Source: an uncultured Rhodospirillaceae bacterium (GTDB lineage Bacteria; Pseudomonadota; Alphaproteobacteria; Azospirillales; Azospirillaceae). From it: DNA of 64,000 bases. The DNA lies in assembly GCA_937927415.1 (NCBI GenBank), contig CALBDS010000015.1, positions 48,068 through 112,067 of the forward strand, in the 5' to 3' direction. Both the position numbers and the translations under genes were made by a program. Shown here piece after piece: positions 39,218-47,415 of the stretch (position 1 is the first letter of the stretch; each line of letters opens with the position of its first letter). The notes beneath the pieces were generated by a model. It saw only the letters and a list, made by a program, of their open reading frames with translations. It was not told where the DNA came from and did not search any database.

Positions 39218-39667
39218 TTACCCCGCCGCGAGCAGATAGCCCCCGATCCCCAACGCCGCCAGAAGCGCCAGCAGAACCACCGCCCCGATCTTGTGCTGAA
39301 GGTGATCCGCCGCCTCCCAGGCGGTGAAATTCCCGGTTTCGGCGTGACGCAGGCGGCGAAGCACCAGCCCCACGCACACCGCGTTTGCGGCAATGGCCAG
39401 CAGGCCGAAGCCGATCTTCACCGCCAGCAGCGGCGTAACCGGCACATGGGCCACCATCAGCCCGCCGGTCACAAGAACGCCCGTGAAGGCCGGGATCTCG
39501 ATCCATTTGTCGGTGGTCCAATGCAGCCCCGACACGAAACGGCGCATGGCCGGGCTGGCGTCGATGGAATGCTCGTAAACCGCCTCCACCAGAATGCAGC
39601 CCAACCACACGGACACGCTGACGATGTGGAGAAAGAGAAGCGGCGTCATGCTGTTCGGTTCCGGCAT
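39218..39667 (-). CDS. Four-helix integral membrane protein, 149 aa
   Basis: A small membrane protein with four predicted helices: LLFLHIVSVSVWLGCILVEA, the segment IPAFTGVLVTGGLMVA, VKIGFGLLAIAANAVCVGLVL, and AVVLLALLAALGIGGYLLAA. The pattern of an N-terminal LHI...WLG helix is shared with DUF2269 and CopD-like proteins, where the His may bind metal or heme. Function unknown. ATG at 39667 or 39649 (MTPLLF) could be the start. It converges with recQ (9 bases between stops). Confidence 0.82.
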   Translation of the reverse strand: MPEPNSMTPLLFLHIVSVSVWLGCILVEAVYEHSIDASPAMRRFVSGLHWTTDKWIEIPAFTGVLVTGGLMVAHVPVTPLLAVKIGFGLLAIAANAVCVGLVLRRLRHAETGNFTAWEAADHLQHKIGAVVLLALLAALGIGGYLLAAG

Positions 39668-39749
39668 AAGGTCTTTGTACGGTCATCCCCCGTCTGGGAT
39701 AGACGCCCGCATCATCCCCGTAAAGGCAACCGAAAGTCGCACCCTCCCC

Positions 39750-40238
39750 CTACGCCGCCACACCTGCGGCGATGTCCCGCACCACCGCCCCGCCGACCAG
39801 ATCGTCGGGGTCCAGCCGCTTCAGATGGGCCAAAGCCTCGTCCGCCAGATCATTCTCCTTCCGGCGCAGGCGGATGAAGGCCAGCGCCTTCAGGGTGTAG
39901 AGCGCAAACCGCGCCGCCGGAATCCCGGTCCAGTCCAGCATGTCCGGCGTCCAGCTTCGCCAATCGAGGGACAGGCCGCATTGCCGCGCGGCTTCCGCCA
40001 GCCCGCCGTGGGCGGCATCGAGGGCCGCGTCCAGGTTCCGCTGATAGGTGTGGATCTTGTAGAGGCAGAAATACACCGGCAACTGGTCCGGCGCCATGCC
40101 CAGCGCCCGGCGGAACAGGGCGTCCGCCGCCGGGCGATCCTCGAAATAGGCCAGAACGCCCTGTTGCAGGATGGCGTTCACCTCTTCGGACAGGGGGCCG
40201 AAGTCGATCAGATCCTCTTCCAACACGCCGCCGGGCAT
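39750..40238 (-). CDS. TPR-like protein, 162 aa
   Basis: A soluble helical protein with tetratricopeptide-like pairs: VNAILQQGVLAYFEDRPAADALFRRAL (part, residues 20-46) and PVYFCLYKIHTYQRNLDAALDAA, then FALYTLKALAFIRLRRKENDLADEAL. The C-terminal LDPDDLVGGAVVRDIAAGV is distinctive and probably marks a conserved family I cannot name with certainty. No signal peptide. Probably a protein-binding adaptor. It is divergent from the acyl-CoA ligase gene and stands alone. Confidence 0.75.
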   Translation of the reverse strand: MPGGVLEEDLIDFGPLSEEVNAILQQGVLAYFEDRPAADALFRRALGMAPDQLPVYFCLYKIHTYQRNLDAALDAAHGGLAEAARQCGLSLDWRSWTPDMLDWTGIPAARFALYTLKALAFIRLRRKENDLADEALAHLKRLDPDDLVGGAVVRDIAAGVAA

Positions 40239-40337
40239 AGCATCACCCCATCAATCATCCGTTCGCCAAACATACCATGCCGCATCGCACAACGGTAGCG
40301 GTACGGAGACACCATTGTCCGGGCGAACCTTTCGGCC

Positions 40338-40366
40338 TTTGACGTGACGTTTGCGTCATGTTCAAA
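40338..40366. promoter_or_regulatory. Palindromic operator candidate upstream of acyl-CoA ligase
   Basis: TTTGACGTGACG (40338-40349), a TTTG spacer, then CGTCATGTTCAAA (40354-40366) form an imperfect 29-base palindrome, 57 bases before the ligase ATG. The inner part TGACG-TTTG-CGTCA is exact. It could bind a dimeric regulator of fatty-acid or branched-chain acid breakdown; the regulator is not identifiable here. Confidence 0.5.
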
Positions 40367-40422
40367 TGGCGATAACGGCGCGAACCAAAGCGCCGCCGGA
40401 AAACCCAGGGGAGTTGATGCTC

Positions 40423-42066
40423 ATGTCCGGTTTCTTGCCCGGTCTGATGATGGACAGGCCGTTGCTGGTGCCCACGGCGCTGCGCCACGCCGCCCTTTAC
40501 CACGGCGATGTGGAGGTGGTGTCGCGCACGGTGGAGGGGCCGATCCACCGCACCACCTATGCCCAGGTATGGACCCGCGCCCAACGCCTGGCCAACGCCC
40601 TGGCCGCGCTGGGGGTGAAGCCCGGCGACCGGGTGGGGACGCTGGCGTGGAACGGCTACCGCCATATGGAACTTTATTACGGCGTGTCGGGATCGGGAAT
40701 GGTGTGCCACACCATCAACCCGCGGCTGTTCCCCGATCAGATCGCCTATATCGTCAACCATGCCGGCGACACGGTGCTGTTCACCGACCTGACCTTCGTT
40801 CCGCTGCTGGAAACGCTGACCGACCGGCTGACCGGGGTAAAGGCGATCGTGGTGATGACCGACGCCGACCACATGCCGGCTTCGGACAAGCTGCCCGGCC
40901 TGCTGTGCTATGAAACCCTGCTGGCGGAGCAGCCGGACACGTTCGACTGGCCGGACATCGACGAGAACACGGCGGCCAGCCTGTGCTACACCTCCGGCAC
41001 CACGGGGAATCCCAAGGGGGTTCTCTACAGCCACCGCTCTTGCATCCTGCACGCCATGGCGGCGTGCCTGCCCGACGTCTTCGCCCTGTCGGCCCGCGAC
41101 GTGGCGATGCCGGTGGTGCCCATGTTCCACGTCAACGCCTGGGGCTTCCCCTATGCCGTGCCCATGACGGGGGCCAAGCTGGTGCTGCCGGGGGCCAAGC
41201 TGGACGGCGCCAGCCTGCACGAACTGATCGAAAGCGAAGGGGTGACCGCCACCGCCGGGGTGCCGACGGTGTGGATGGCGCTGTTGAACTGGGCCGAACA
41301 GAACGGCAAGTCGCTGGCGCCGCTGAAGCGGGTGGTGATCGGCGGTTCCGCCTGCCCGCCGGTGATGATCGAGCAGTTCCGCGCCCATGGGGCGGAGGTC
41401 CGCCACGCCTGGGGCATGACGGAAACCAGCCCGCTGGGCCTTGCCAACGCGCCGAAGCCCAAGCACGACGCCCTGTCCGCCGCCGAGCGGGAGACGGTGG
41501 CGGCCAAGCAGGGGCGCCCGATCTACGGCATGGAATTCCTGGTGCTGGACGCCGACGACAAGCCGGTGCCCGCCGACGGCACCAGCTTCGGGCGGATGCT
41601 GGTGCGGGGGCCGTGGGTGTGCTCGGGCTATTTCGGCCTGGACGCCAGCCCGGCGCACGAGGCCGCCCCCGGCTGGTTCGAAACCGGCGACGTGGTGACC
41701 ATGGACCCGGACGGCTACATCCAGATCGTTGACCGCACCAAGGACGTCATCAAGTCGGGCGGGGAGTGGATCAGCTCCATCGACCTGGAAAACATCGCCG
41801 TGGCCCACCCGGCGGTGCGTGAAGCCGCGGTGGTCGCCCGCACCGATCCCAAATGGGGCGAGCGCCCGCTGCTGGTGGTGGTGCTGAAGGAAGGCCAGAC
41901 CCTGACCCGTGCGGAGATCCAGGCCCATTACGAGGGCAAGGCCGCCAAATGGTGCATCCCCGACGAGATGGTGATCGTGGACGACCTGCCCCACACCGCT
42001 ACGGGCAAGCTTTTGAAGGCCAAGATCCGCGAGATGTACAAGGACTACCAGCCGGCACAGGCGTAA
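40423..42066 (+). CDS. Acyl-CoA synthetase (AMP-forming), long-chain type
   Basis: A 547-residue ANL-superfamily enzyme that activates a fatty acid to its CoA ester through an acyl-AMP. The phosphate loop YTSGTTGNPKGVLYSHRS (about 189-206), the adenine motif WGMTETSP (about 329), the hinge-region ETGDVVTMDPDGYIQIVDRTKD and the catalytic lysine in ATGKLLKAKI (C-terminal) are all present. It resembles the medium/long-chain ligases of the FadD group found in alphaproteobacteria. The ATG at 40423 (MSGFLPGLMM) follows AGGGGAG at the right distance. A terminator hairpin follows, so it is probably a single-gene unit behind the palindromic operator. Confidence 0.93.
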   Translation: MSGFLPGLMMDRPLLVPTALRHAALYHGDVEVVSRTVEGPIHRTTYAQVWTRAQRLANALAALGVKPGDRVGTLAWNGYRHMELYYGVSGSGMVCHTINPRLFPDQIAYIVNHAGDTVLFTDLTFVPLLETLTDRLTGVKAIVVMTDADHMPASDKLPGLLCYETLLAEQPDTFDWPDIDENTAASLCYTSGTTGNPKGVLYSHRSCILHAMAACLPDVFALSARDVAMPVVPMFHVNAWGFPYAVPMTGAKLVLPGAKLDGASLHELIESEGVTATAGVPTVWMALLNWAEQNGKSLAPLKRVVIGGSACPPVMIEQFRAHGAEVRHAWGMTETSPLGLANAPKPKHDALSAAERETVAAKQGRPIYGMEFLVLDADDKPVPADGTSFGRMLVRGPWVCSGYFGLDASPAHEAAPGWFETGDVVTMDPDGYIQIVDRTKDVIKSGGEWISSIDLENIAVAHPAVREAAVVARTDPKWGERPLLVVVLKEGQTLTRAEIQAHYEGKAAKWCIPDEMVIVDDLPHTATGKLLKAKIREMYKDYQPAQA

Positions 42067-42074
42067 CGGAAACG

Positions 42075-42101
42075 GGGCCGGGCGTGAGGAACGCCCGGCC
42101 C
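42075..42101 (+). terminator. Terminator hairpin after the acyl-CoA synthetase gene
   Basis: A perfect 11-base-pair stem, GGGCCGGGCGT (42075-42085) with ACGCCCGGCCC (42091-42101), begins 8 bases after the stop codon. No long T-run follows. Confidence 0.6.
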
Positions 42102-42116
42102 TGTGACGAAACGCCC

Positions 42117-42142
42117 GCCACCCGCTTTCGGGAGCGGGTGGC
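42117..42142. other. Second hairpin before the tautomerase gene
   Basis: GCCACCCGCT (42117-42126) pairs with AGCGGGTGGC (42133-42142), 36 bases upstream of the tautomerase ATG. It could extend termination of the upstream gene or be a 5' structure of the tautomerase mRNA. Confidence 0.45.
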
Positions 42143-42178
42143 ATGATGCCCCTTCCACTGTGAGGAAGAAGATCCGCC

Positions 42179-42403
42179 ATGCCCCTGATCGTGTTCGAAT
42201 CCGGCAAGCTCGATAAAAACGTCAAGGCCGAGTTGATCCGGCAGTTGACCGAGGTGTCCGTGGCCGTCACCGGCATCCCGAAAGAGCTTTTCTTCGTCAC
42301 CGTCCACGAATTGCCGGACGATGACATCGCCGTGGGCGGGGTTACCGTCCGGGAACTCAAGGAGCGGCTGGCCGCACCGAACGCGGAATCCGAGGCCGGT
42401 TGA
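42179..42403 (+). CDS. 4-oxalocrotonate tautomerase family protein, 74 aa
   Basis: A small tautomerase. After removal of Met the catalytic N-terminal Pro is exposed (M-PLIVFESGKL), as the family requires. The length, the segment LIRQLTEVSVAVTGIPKELF (part) and FVTVHELPDDDIAVGG with its conserved turn fit the 4-OT fold, which assembles into hexamers. The natural substrate cannot be told. AGGAAGAAGATCCGCC before the ATG is a strong ribosome binding site. Confidence 0.93.
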   Translation: MPLIVFESGKLDKNVKAELIRQLTEVSVAVTGIPKELFFVTVHELPDDDIAVGGVTVRELKERLAAPNAESEAG

Positions 42404-42421
42404 ACCCGGCCTCCCTCCTCC

Positions 42422-43036
42422 TTACCAGTCCTGCGGGCAGCCGCGGCATTCCTCCATCAGCGTGCCCTGGAAGTTGGTGTAGCGTTTCAACGCCCCCTCC
42501 ATGTCCGCCTGCCGCAGGTTGGCGTTGGTGAATTTGGTTTCCTGCAGGTTGGCGTTGACCAGGGTGGCGCCGACGAAGCGGGCCTTTTCCGCCTTCAGCA
42601 TCTCCAGATTGGCGGCGGTCAGGTCGGCCCCGCTGAAATTGGCGGTGCTGGCGCGGGCGAATTCCAGGTTGGCGCCGCGCAGGTCGGCCCCGCTGAAATT
42701 GGCCCCCTGAAGAAAGGCAAGGCTGAGGTCCGCCCCTTCCAGATTGGCGCCGGCCAGATTGGCCCCGCGCAGGTTCACATGGCGCAGGTCGGCCCGGGCC
42801 AGATTGGCGCCGCGCAGGTCGATGCCGGTCATGTCCACGTTCCTCAGCGGGCGGTGGCGCAGATCCACCCCCGGACACACCGCCTTCGGCCCCAGGCGGC
42901 AGGTGCCGGCCTGCAGCGGGTCCGGCTCCGGCCCGTCGTCATCGTCCAGCCCGGCGGCCCCCGCCGGCACCGCCAGCGCCATCAGCAGCGCCGCCGCCAG
43001 CGCCCAGCGGCCGGCGGCCTCGGTCATCCACCCCAT
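42422..43036 (-). CDS. Secreted pentapeptide-repeat protein, 204 aa
   Basis: An exported pentapeptide-repeat protein: signal peptide (ALAAALLMALAVPAGAAG, cleavage near residue 28), an acidic spacer (LDDDDGPEPDP), then about 20 pentapeptide units from residue 65 (IDLRGANLARADLRHVNLRG and onward), and a C-terminal tail MEECRGCPQDW with a C-x-x-C pair; two further Cys lie before the repeats (TCRLGPKAVC). It is therefore periplasmic, unlike the larger cytoplasmic one at 23-24 kb. It sits 59 bases downstream of the PQQ dehydrogenase, with a hairpin between. Function unknown. Confidence 0.9.
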   Translation of the reverse strand: MGWMTEAAGRWALAAALLMALAVPAGAAGLDDDDGPEPDPLQAGTCRLGPKAVCPGVDLRHRPLRNVDMTGIDLRGANLARADLRHVNLRGANLAGANLEGADLSLAFLQGANFSGADLRGANLEFARASTANFSGADLTAANLEMLKAEKARFVGATLVNANLQETKFTNANLRQADMEGALKRYTNFQGTLMEECRGCPQDW

Positions 43037-43061
43037 CACATCCTCCCCGATCGACCGGAAA

Positions 43062-43089
43062 GCCCCCGCCCGTGCAACCGGGCGGGGGC
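43062..43089 (-). terminator. Terminator hairpin after the PQQ dehydrogenase gene
   Basis: GCCCCCGCCCG (43062-43072) pairs perfectly with CGGGCGGGGGC (43079-43089). On the minus strand TTTCC follows. It separates the dehydrogenase from the secreted pentapeptide gene, so some read-through is possible. Confidence 0.6.
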
Positions 43090-43095
43090 CGGACC

Positions 43096-44979
43096 TCAGT
43101 TGGTGCTCGACACCTTGGTGTCGGCCAGCTTGAACACCCAGAACGATCCGCCCTGAGTGACACGGGTGGTCAGGTCGGCCATGTCGCCGCCCCACAGCGG
43201 CACCGCCCCGCCATAGCCCGACGCGATGCCCACATACTGCACCCCGTCCATTTCCCAGGTGATGGGCGAGCCGACGACGCCGCTGCCGGTCTGGAACGAC
43301 CAGAGTTCCTTGCCGCTCTTGGCGTCGAAGGCCTTCAGATGGCCGTCGCCGGAGCCGGTGAACACCAGATTGCCCGCGGTGGTCATCACCCCGGCCCACA
43401 GGGGCAGCTCCTCCTTGTGCTCCCAGACGATCTTGCCGGTCTTGGGATCGAGTGCCCGCAGGGTGCCCACATGGTCGTCGAACAGCTTGTGGATGCGGAA
43501 GCCCATGCCGAGATAGGCCGCCCCTTCCTTGTAGTGGACCTGCTCGGTCCAATAATCTTCCTTCCAGTGGTTGGCGGGGATGTAGAACAGCCCGGTGTCC
43601 TCGCTGTAGGCCATGGGGTTCCAGTTCTTGCCGCCCAGGAACGGCGGCGACACTTCCACCGGCTTGCCGCGTTCCTGGCCCTCTTCCGGCAGCGGCGGGC
43701 GCTGGCCGGCGACTTCGATCGGACGCCCGGTCTTGAGGTCGAAGCCCTTGGCCCAGGTGATGCCGTCCACAAAGGGATAGGCTGCGATCAGCGAGGTCGG
43801 CCGGTTGATGTCCCCGCCCGACGCCGCCAGCTTGGCGCGGTCGGTGATGAAGAAGAAGCCGTTGCGGTCGGCGTGGGCCGACGCCTTGATGGTCTTGCCC
43901 TGCGCGTCCTTATAGTCGAACAGGATGACTTCGTTGTTGCCCGAGAAGTCCCAGGTGTCGTTGGGCGTGTGCTGGAAGAAGCCCTTCAGCTCGCCCGTGG
44001 TCGGGTCCACATAGGCTTGGCCCGAGGTAAACAGGCTGTCGCCCGGCGACCGCGCCCAGCCGTTCCACGGGGCCGGGTTGCCGGCGCCGATGACGATGGT
44101 GTTGGTTTCGGTGTCGAAGGTGGCGCTCTGCCAGGGCGCGCCGCCGCCGTGGTTCCAGGCCTCCACGAACTTGCCGTCCTTGTCGCGCGGCCACGACGGC
44201 GCTTCGGCGTTGCCGGTGACGGTGCTGTCCTTGCCGTTCAGCCGGCCCATGTGCCCTTCGACCATCGGGCGCATCCAGATTTCCTCGCCGGTGTCGGGGT
44301 CGCGGGCGAACAGGCGGCCCACCACACCGAACTCGTCACCCGAAGACCCGTGGATCAGCAGCACCTTGCCGGTCTTCTGGTCCTTCACGATGGTGGGGGC
44401 GCCGGTCATGGTATAGCCCGCCTTGTGCTCGGCGAACTTCTTGCGCCACACCACCTTGCCGGTGTCCTTGTTCAGCGCCACGATGGAGGCGTCCAGCGTG
44501 CCGAAGAACACCTTGTCGCCATAGATCGCCGCCCCGCGGTTCACCACGTCGCAGCAGGGACGGATGTCGTCGGGCAGGCGGTGGGCATAGGACCACAGCT
44601 TGCGCCCGGTCTTGGCATCCACTGCGAACATGCGCGAATACGACGCGGTGATATAGACCACCCCGTCGTGGACCAGCGCCTGGGTTTCCTGGCCGCGCTG
44701 CTTTTCGTCACCGAAGGAGAAGGACCACGCCGGCACCAGCCGCGACACGTTGTCGGCGGTGATCTGCTTCAGCGGGCTGTAGCGTTTGGCGTCCAGCCCC
44801 ATGCCGTACATCAGCACGTCCTTGGTGGTCCTGGCGTCGTTGGCGATGTCTTCCCACGACACGTTTCCGGCCTGGGCGCCCGCCGCCGGCAGGAACGCCG
44901 CCGCGGCGGCGGCAAGCGCCAGCCCGGCAACGGAGCGCCGCAACCGGCGGGGAAGGAGGGTGCTGACGTGGCTTGTCAT
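43096..44979 (-). CDS. exaA: PQQ-dependent alcohol dehydrogenase (ExaA type)
   Basis: A 627-residue periplasmic quinoprotein with an eight-bladed propeller. Signal peptide about 1-37 (LAAAAAAFLPAAGAQA). The adjacent-cysteine disulfide of the active site is in RPCCDVVNRG (about 142). The catalytic Asp is in PNDTWDFSGNNE (about 341); the residue two after it is Ser, whereas lanthanide-type enzymes (XoxF, PedH) have Asp, so a calcium enzyme for ethanol or other primary alcohols is the better reading. Propeller docking motifs such as ALDPKTGKIVWEHK are present. Electrons would go to a c-type cytochrome, but no cytochrome gene is next to it. The divergent two-component pair probably regulates it. 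Confidence 0.93.
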   Translation of the reverse strand: MTSHVSTLLPRRLRRSVAGLALAAAAAAFLPAAGAQAGNVSWEDIANDARTTKDVLMYGMGLDAKRYSPLKQITADNVSRLVPAWSFSFGDEKQRGQETQALVHDGVVYITASYSRMFAVDAKTGRKLWSYAHRLPDDIRPCCDVVNRGAAIYGDKVFFGTLDASIVALNKDTGKVVWRKKFAEHKAGYTMTGAPTIVKDQKTGKVLLIHGSSGDEFGVVGRLFARDPDTGEEIWMRPMVEGHMGRLNGKDSTVTGNAEAPSWPRDKDGKFVEAWNHGGGAPWQSATFDTETNTIVIGAGNPAPWNGWARSPGDSLFTSGQAYVDPTTGELKGFFQHTPNDTWDFSGNNEVILFDYKDAQGKTIKASAHADRNGFFFITDRAKLAASGGDINRPTSLIAAYPFVDGITWAKGFDLKTGRPIEVAGQRPPLPEEGQERGKPVEVSPPFLGGKNWNPMAYSEDTGLFYIPANHWKEDYWTEQVHYKEGAAYLGMGFRIHKLFDDHVGTLRALDPKTGKIVWEHKEELPLWAGVMTTAGNLVFTGSGDGHLKAFDAKSGKELWSFQTGSGVVGSPITWEMDGVQYVGIASGYGGAVPLWGGDMADLTTRVTQGGSFWVFKLADTKVSSTN

Positions 44980-45438
44980 CGACGTTTCCTCTGTTTGTCC
45001 CGTTCATGCCCCGGTGATGCCCCTGGCCGCCAGGGGCGCGCGTGCCGTCCGTCCGCCCCAGAAAAGGCACGGAACGAGGGAGAAGCCGTGATCGCTGATG
45101 CTGAACGGCCGGCACGCACCGTCCTGGTGAAGCCGGAAATCCCGGCTTCTTTCCCCGCACCTGTATCCACACAATACAGAGGCGAAAAAGGACCAGATGC
45201 TCACCCGTTTCTTTCTTCAACGCCGCCATTCAGCATCAGGAGAACCATCATCAACAATTGGACGTTGGAAGGATGACAAAGCATCATCTTCGGATCATTC
45301 CTGTCCCGGACAAATCGGGAAAGATCGGTAATCAAAATTGCAGAGCTTTCCCGTCTCCCGTCTCCACCAAAGGTTCAATGGCGCGGTCCCCGCCGGCCCC
45401 CCTATCATCGGGCCGGGAAAGGGAGGGGCGGGGACGCG
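44980..45438. other. Divergent promoter region
   Basis: About 460 bases between the PQQ dehydrogenase (minus) and the NarX-type kinase gene (plus). It should hold both promoters and the regulator's sites. No open frame with coding character, no RNA structure and no clear operator palindrome were recognised. The right end contains GGAGGGGCGGGG, the kinase ribosome binding site. Confidence 0.55.
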
Positions 45439-46725
45439 ATGACGCTGAAAGGACGGGTGGTGGCGCTGTTCGCCCTGTTCACCATCCTGTCGATGACGGC
45501 CGGGGCGGTGGTGCTGGTGGCCAACGCCCGCACGGCCGTGCGGGCGGAAATGGAATCGGCCCTGACCCTGGCGCACGCCGTGGCGGACACCGGGGTGGCG
45601 GCGGACCGTCTGGCCGGGCTGGGGCTGCGCCACATCCGGGTGACCGCCCACGACGCCCCGCCGGCCGCCCCCCTGCCGCCGCCGGAAGGGGAGGAGCTGG
45701 CGCCCGCGTGGTTCGCCGCCCTGATCGGGGTGGAGCCGCAGGAACACCGCCTGCCCACCATGACCCTGACCGCCGAGCCGTGGGACGAAATCGCCGAGGT
45801 GTGGGAGGATGTCACCAGCCTGGGCACCACCATGGCGGGGGTGTCGGCCGCACTGCTGCTGCTGGCCGCGGCGGCGGCGGGGCGGGTGCTGCGGCCCCTG
45901 GCCCGGTTCGAACGCGGGCTGGACCGGCTGCGCGCCGGGGACTTCGCCACCTCCCCCGACGATGCCTTGCTGACCGGCGGCGGGGCGCCGGAACTGGCGC
46001 GCATCGGCGCGCGCATCACCGCCCTGGCCGACAGCCTTCACCGGGCCGATGCGGAGAACCGCCGGCTCAGCCGGCAACTGGTGCAGGTGCAGGACCGCGA
46101 GCGCCGCGAGATGGCCCGCGAGATCCACGATGAACTGGGGGCCGCCCTGTTCAGCCTGAAAATCGACATCGCCGCCCTGCGCACCGCCGCCGCCACGCCC
46201 GACGCCGCCGAACGCGCCCGCGGTGCGTTGGCCACGGTGGAGGAGTTGCACCGGCTGAGCCGCCGCATCCTCACCCGCCTGCGCCCGGAGGTGCTGGACC
46301 ACCTGCCCCTCAGCGAGATCCTGCGGGAGATGGTGGCGGCGGAACAGCGCCGTCAACCGGATGTGGCCTGGTACTTCACCGCCGAGGGCGACATCGACGG
46401 GCTGGAGGAGCCGGCCCGGCTGACCGTCTACCGCCTGATTCAGGAGGGGATGACCAACGCGCTGCGCCACGCCGCCCCCTCACGCATCGCCGTGTCCATC
46501 CACCGCCGCGAACCGGAACGGGTGGAGGTTCATGTCCGCGATGACGGGACCGGGGTGGCGGATGGCGCCCGCGGCGGCGGCCTTGGCCTGTCGGGCATGG
46601 CCGAGCGGGTGCACGCGCTGGGCGGGCGGCTGGTGGTGTCCGCCGAGCCGGGCGGCGGCACCGGGCTGCACGCCAGCATTCCGGTTTCCCCCACCGCGGC
46701 GGAGCCGCTATCCTGCGGCCCATGA
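45439..46725 (+). CDS. NarX-type sensor histidine kinase
   Basis: A 428-residue membrane sensor of the HisKA_3 class. Membrane segments at about 8-31 (LFALFTILSMTAGAVVLVA) and 132-152, with a short periplasmic domain of about 100 residues between; HAMP to about 205; dimerisation helix with the phosphoacceptor His in REMAREIHDELGAALFSLK (about 228); ATPase domain with EGMTNALRHA and DDGTGVADGARGGGLGLSGM. The stop overlaps the next gene's start. Its place divergent to the PQQ dehydrogenase parallels ExaD/ExaE and MxbD/MxbM systems that switch on alcohol dehydrogenase genes. Confidence 0.9.
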   Translation: MTLKGRVVALFALFTILSMTAGAVVLVANARTAVRAEMESALTLAHAVADTGVAADRLAGLGLRHIRVTAHDAPPAAPLPPPEGEELAPAWFAALIGVEPQEHRLPTMTLTAEPWDEIAEVWEDVTSLGTTMAGVSAALLLLAAAAAGRVLRPLARFERGLDRLRAGDFATSPDDALLTGGGAPELARIGARITALADSLHRADAENRRLSRQLVQVQDRERREMAREIHDELGAALFSLKIDIAALRTAAATPDAAERARGALATVEELHRLSRRILTRLRPEVLDHLPLSEILREMVAAEQRRQPDVAWYFTAEGDIDGLEEPARLTVYRLIQEGMTNALRHAAPSRIAVSIHRREPERVEVHVRDDGTGVADGARGGGLGLSGMAERVHALGGRLVVSAEPGGGTGLHASIPVSPTAAEPLSCGP

Positions 46726-47396
46726 GCGCCACCGACACCAACACCGACACCAACGCCATCGACAGCACCCAGGCCCCCCGCACCGTCCTGCTGGTGGACG
46801 ACCATCCCATTGTCCGCGACGGCTGCCGGCGGCTGCTGGCCGGTTCGTTCCGGGTGATGGAGGCCGAGTCGGCGGAAGCCGCCCTCGCCCTCTACGCCGC
46901 CGGGCGGCCCGATGTGGTGGTGCTCGACCTCAACCTGCCGGGCATGGGCGGGCTGGAGGTGGTGCGGCGCCTGCGCGATGCCGACTCCGGCGCGGTGATC
47001 CTGATCTTCAGCATGTACGACGACCCGCTGTTCGCCGCCCGCGCGCTGCAGGCGGGGGCCAGGGGGTACATCACCAAGAACGACGCGCCCGAATCACTGC
47101 TGACCGCCATCGGCACCGTGCTGGACGGGGCGGTGTACCTGAACCACGCCATGGCGCGGGAACTGGCGGTGATGAGCTACGCCCCGCGGGGCAACCCCCT
47201 TCAGACCCTGACGCCGCGGGAGATGGAGATCCTGACCCTGCTGGGGCGCGGGCTGGCCATGGCCGACATCGCCCAATCCTTGGGCATCAGCCACAAGACG
47301 GTGTACAACCTGTGCACCCAGATCAAGGACAAGCTGGGTGCCAAAAGCACCCGCGACCTGATCCGCATCTCCATCGAACACCACCTGCCGGGATGA
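46722..47396 (+). CDS. NarL/FixJ-family response regulator
   Basis: A 224-residue DNA-binding regulator. Receiver: LLVDDHPIVRDGCRR, phosphorylated Asp in VVVLDLNLPGMGGLEV (about residue 70), Lys in GARGYITKNDAPESL. C-terminal LuxR-type helix-turn-helix: LTPREMEILTLLGRGLAMADIA (part), then SHKTVYNLCTQIKDKL. Its ATG overlaps the kinase stop (ATGA), so both are made together. Likely role: activation of the divergent PQQ alcohol dehydrogenase gene, as AgmR/ExaE-type regulators do; this is inferred from position. Confidence 0.93.
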   Translation: MSATDTNTDTNAIDSTQAPRTVLLVDDHPIVRDGCRRLLAGSFRVMEAESAEAALALYAAGRPDVVVLDLNLPGMGGLEVVRRLRDADSGAVILIFSMYDDPLFAARALQAGARGYITKNDAPESLLTAIGTVLDGAVYLNHAMARELAVMSYAPRGNPLQTLTPREMEILTLLGRGLAMADIAQSLGISHKTVYNLCTQIKDKLGAKSTRDLIRISIEHHLPG

Positions 47397-47415
47397 CCGG
47401 CCCCGTTCCGTGGGG

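Noticed and set aside
45295..46470. A 391-codon minus-strand frame opposite the NarX-type kinase
   Set aside because: Antisense of a kinase gene with all its motifs; rich in His/Gln/Gly as such shadows are.
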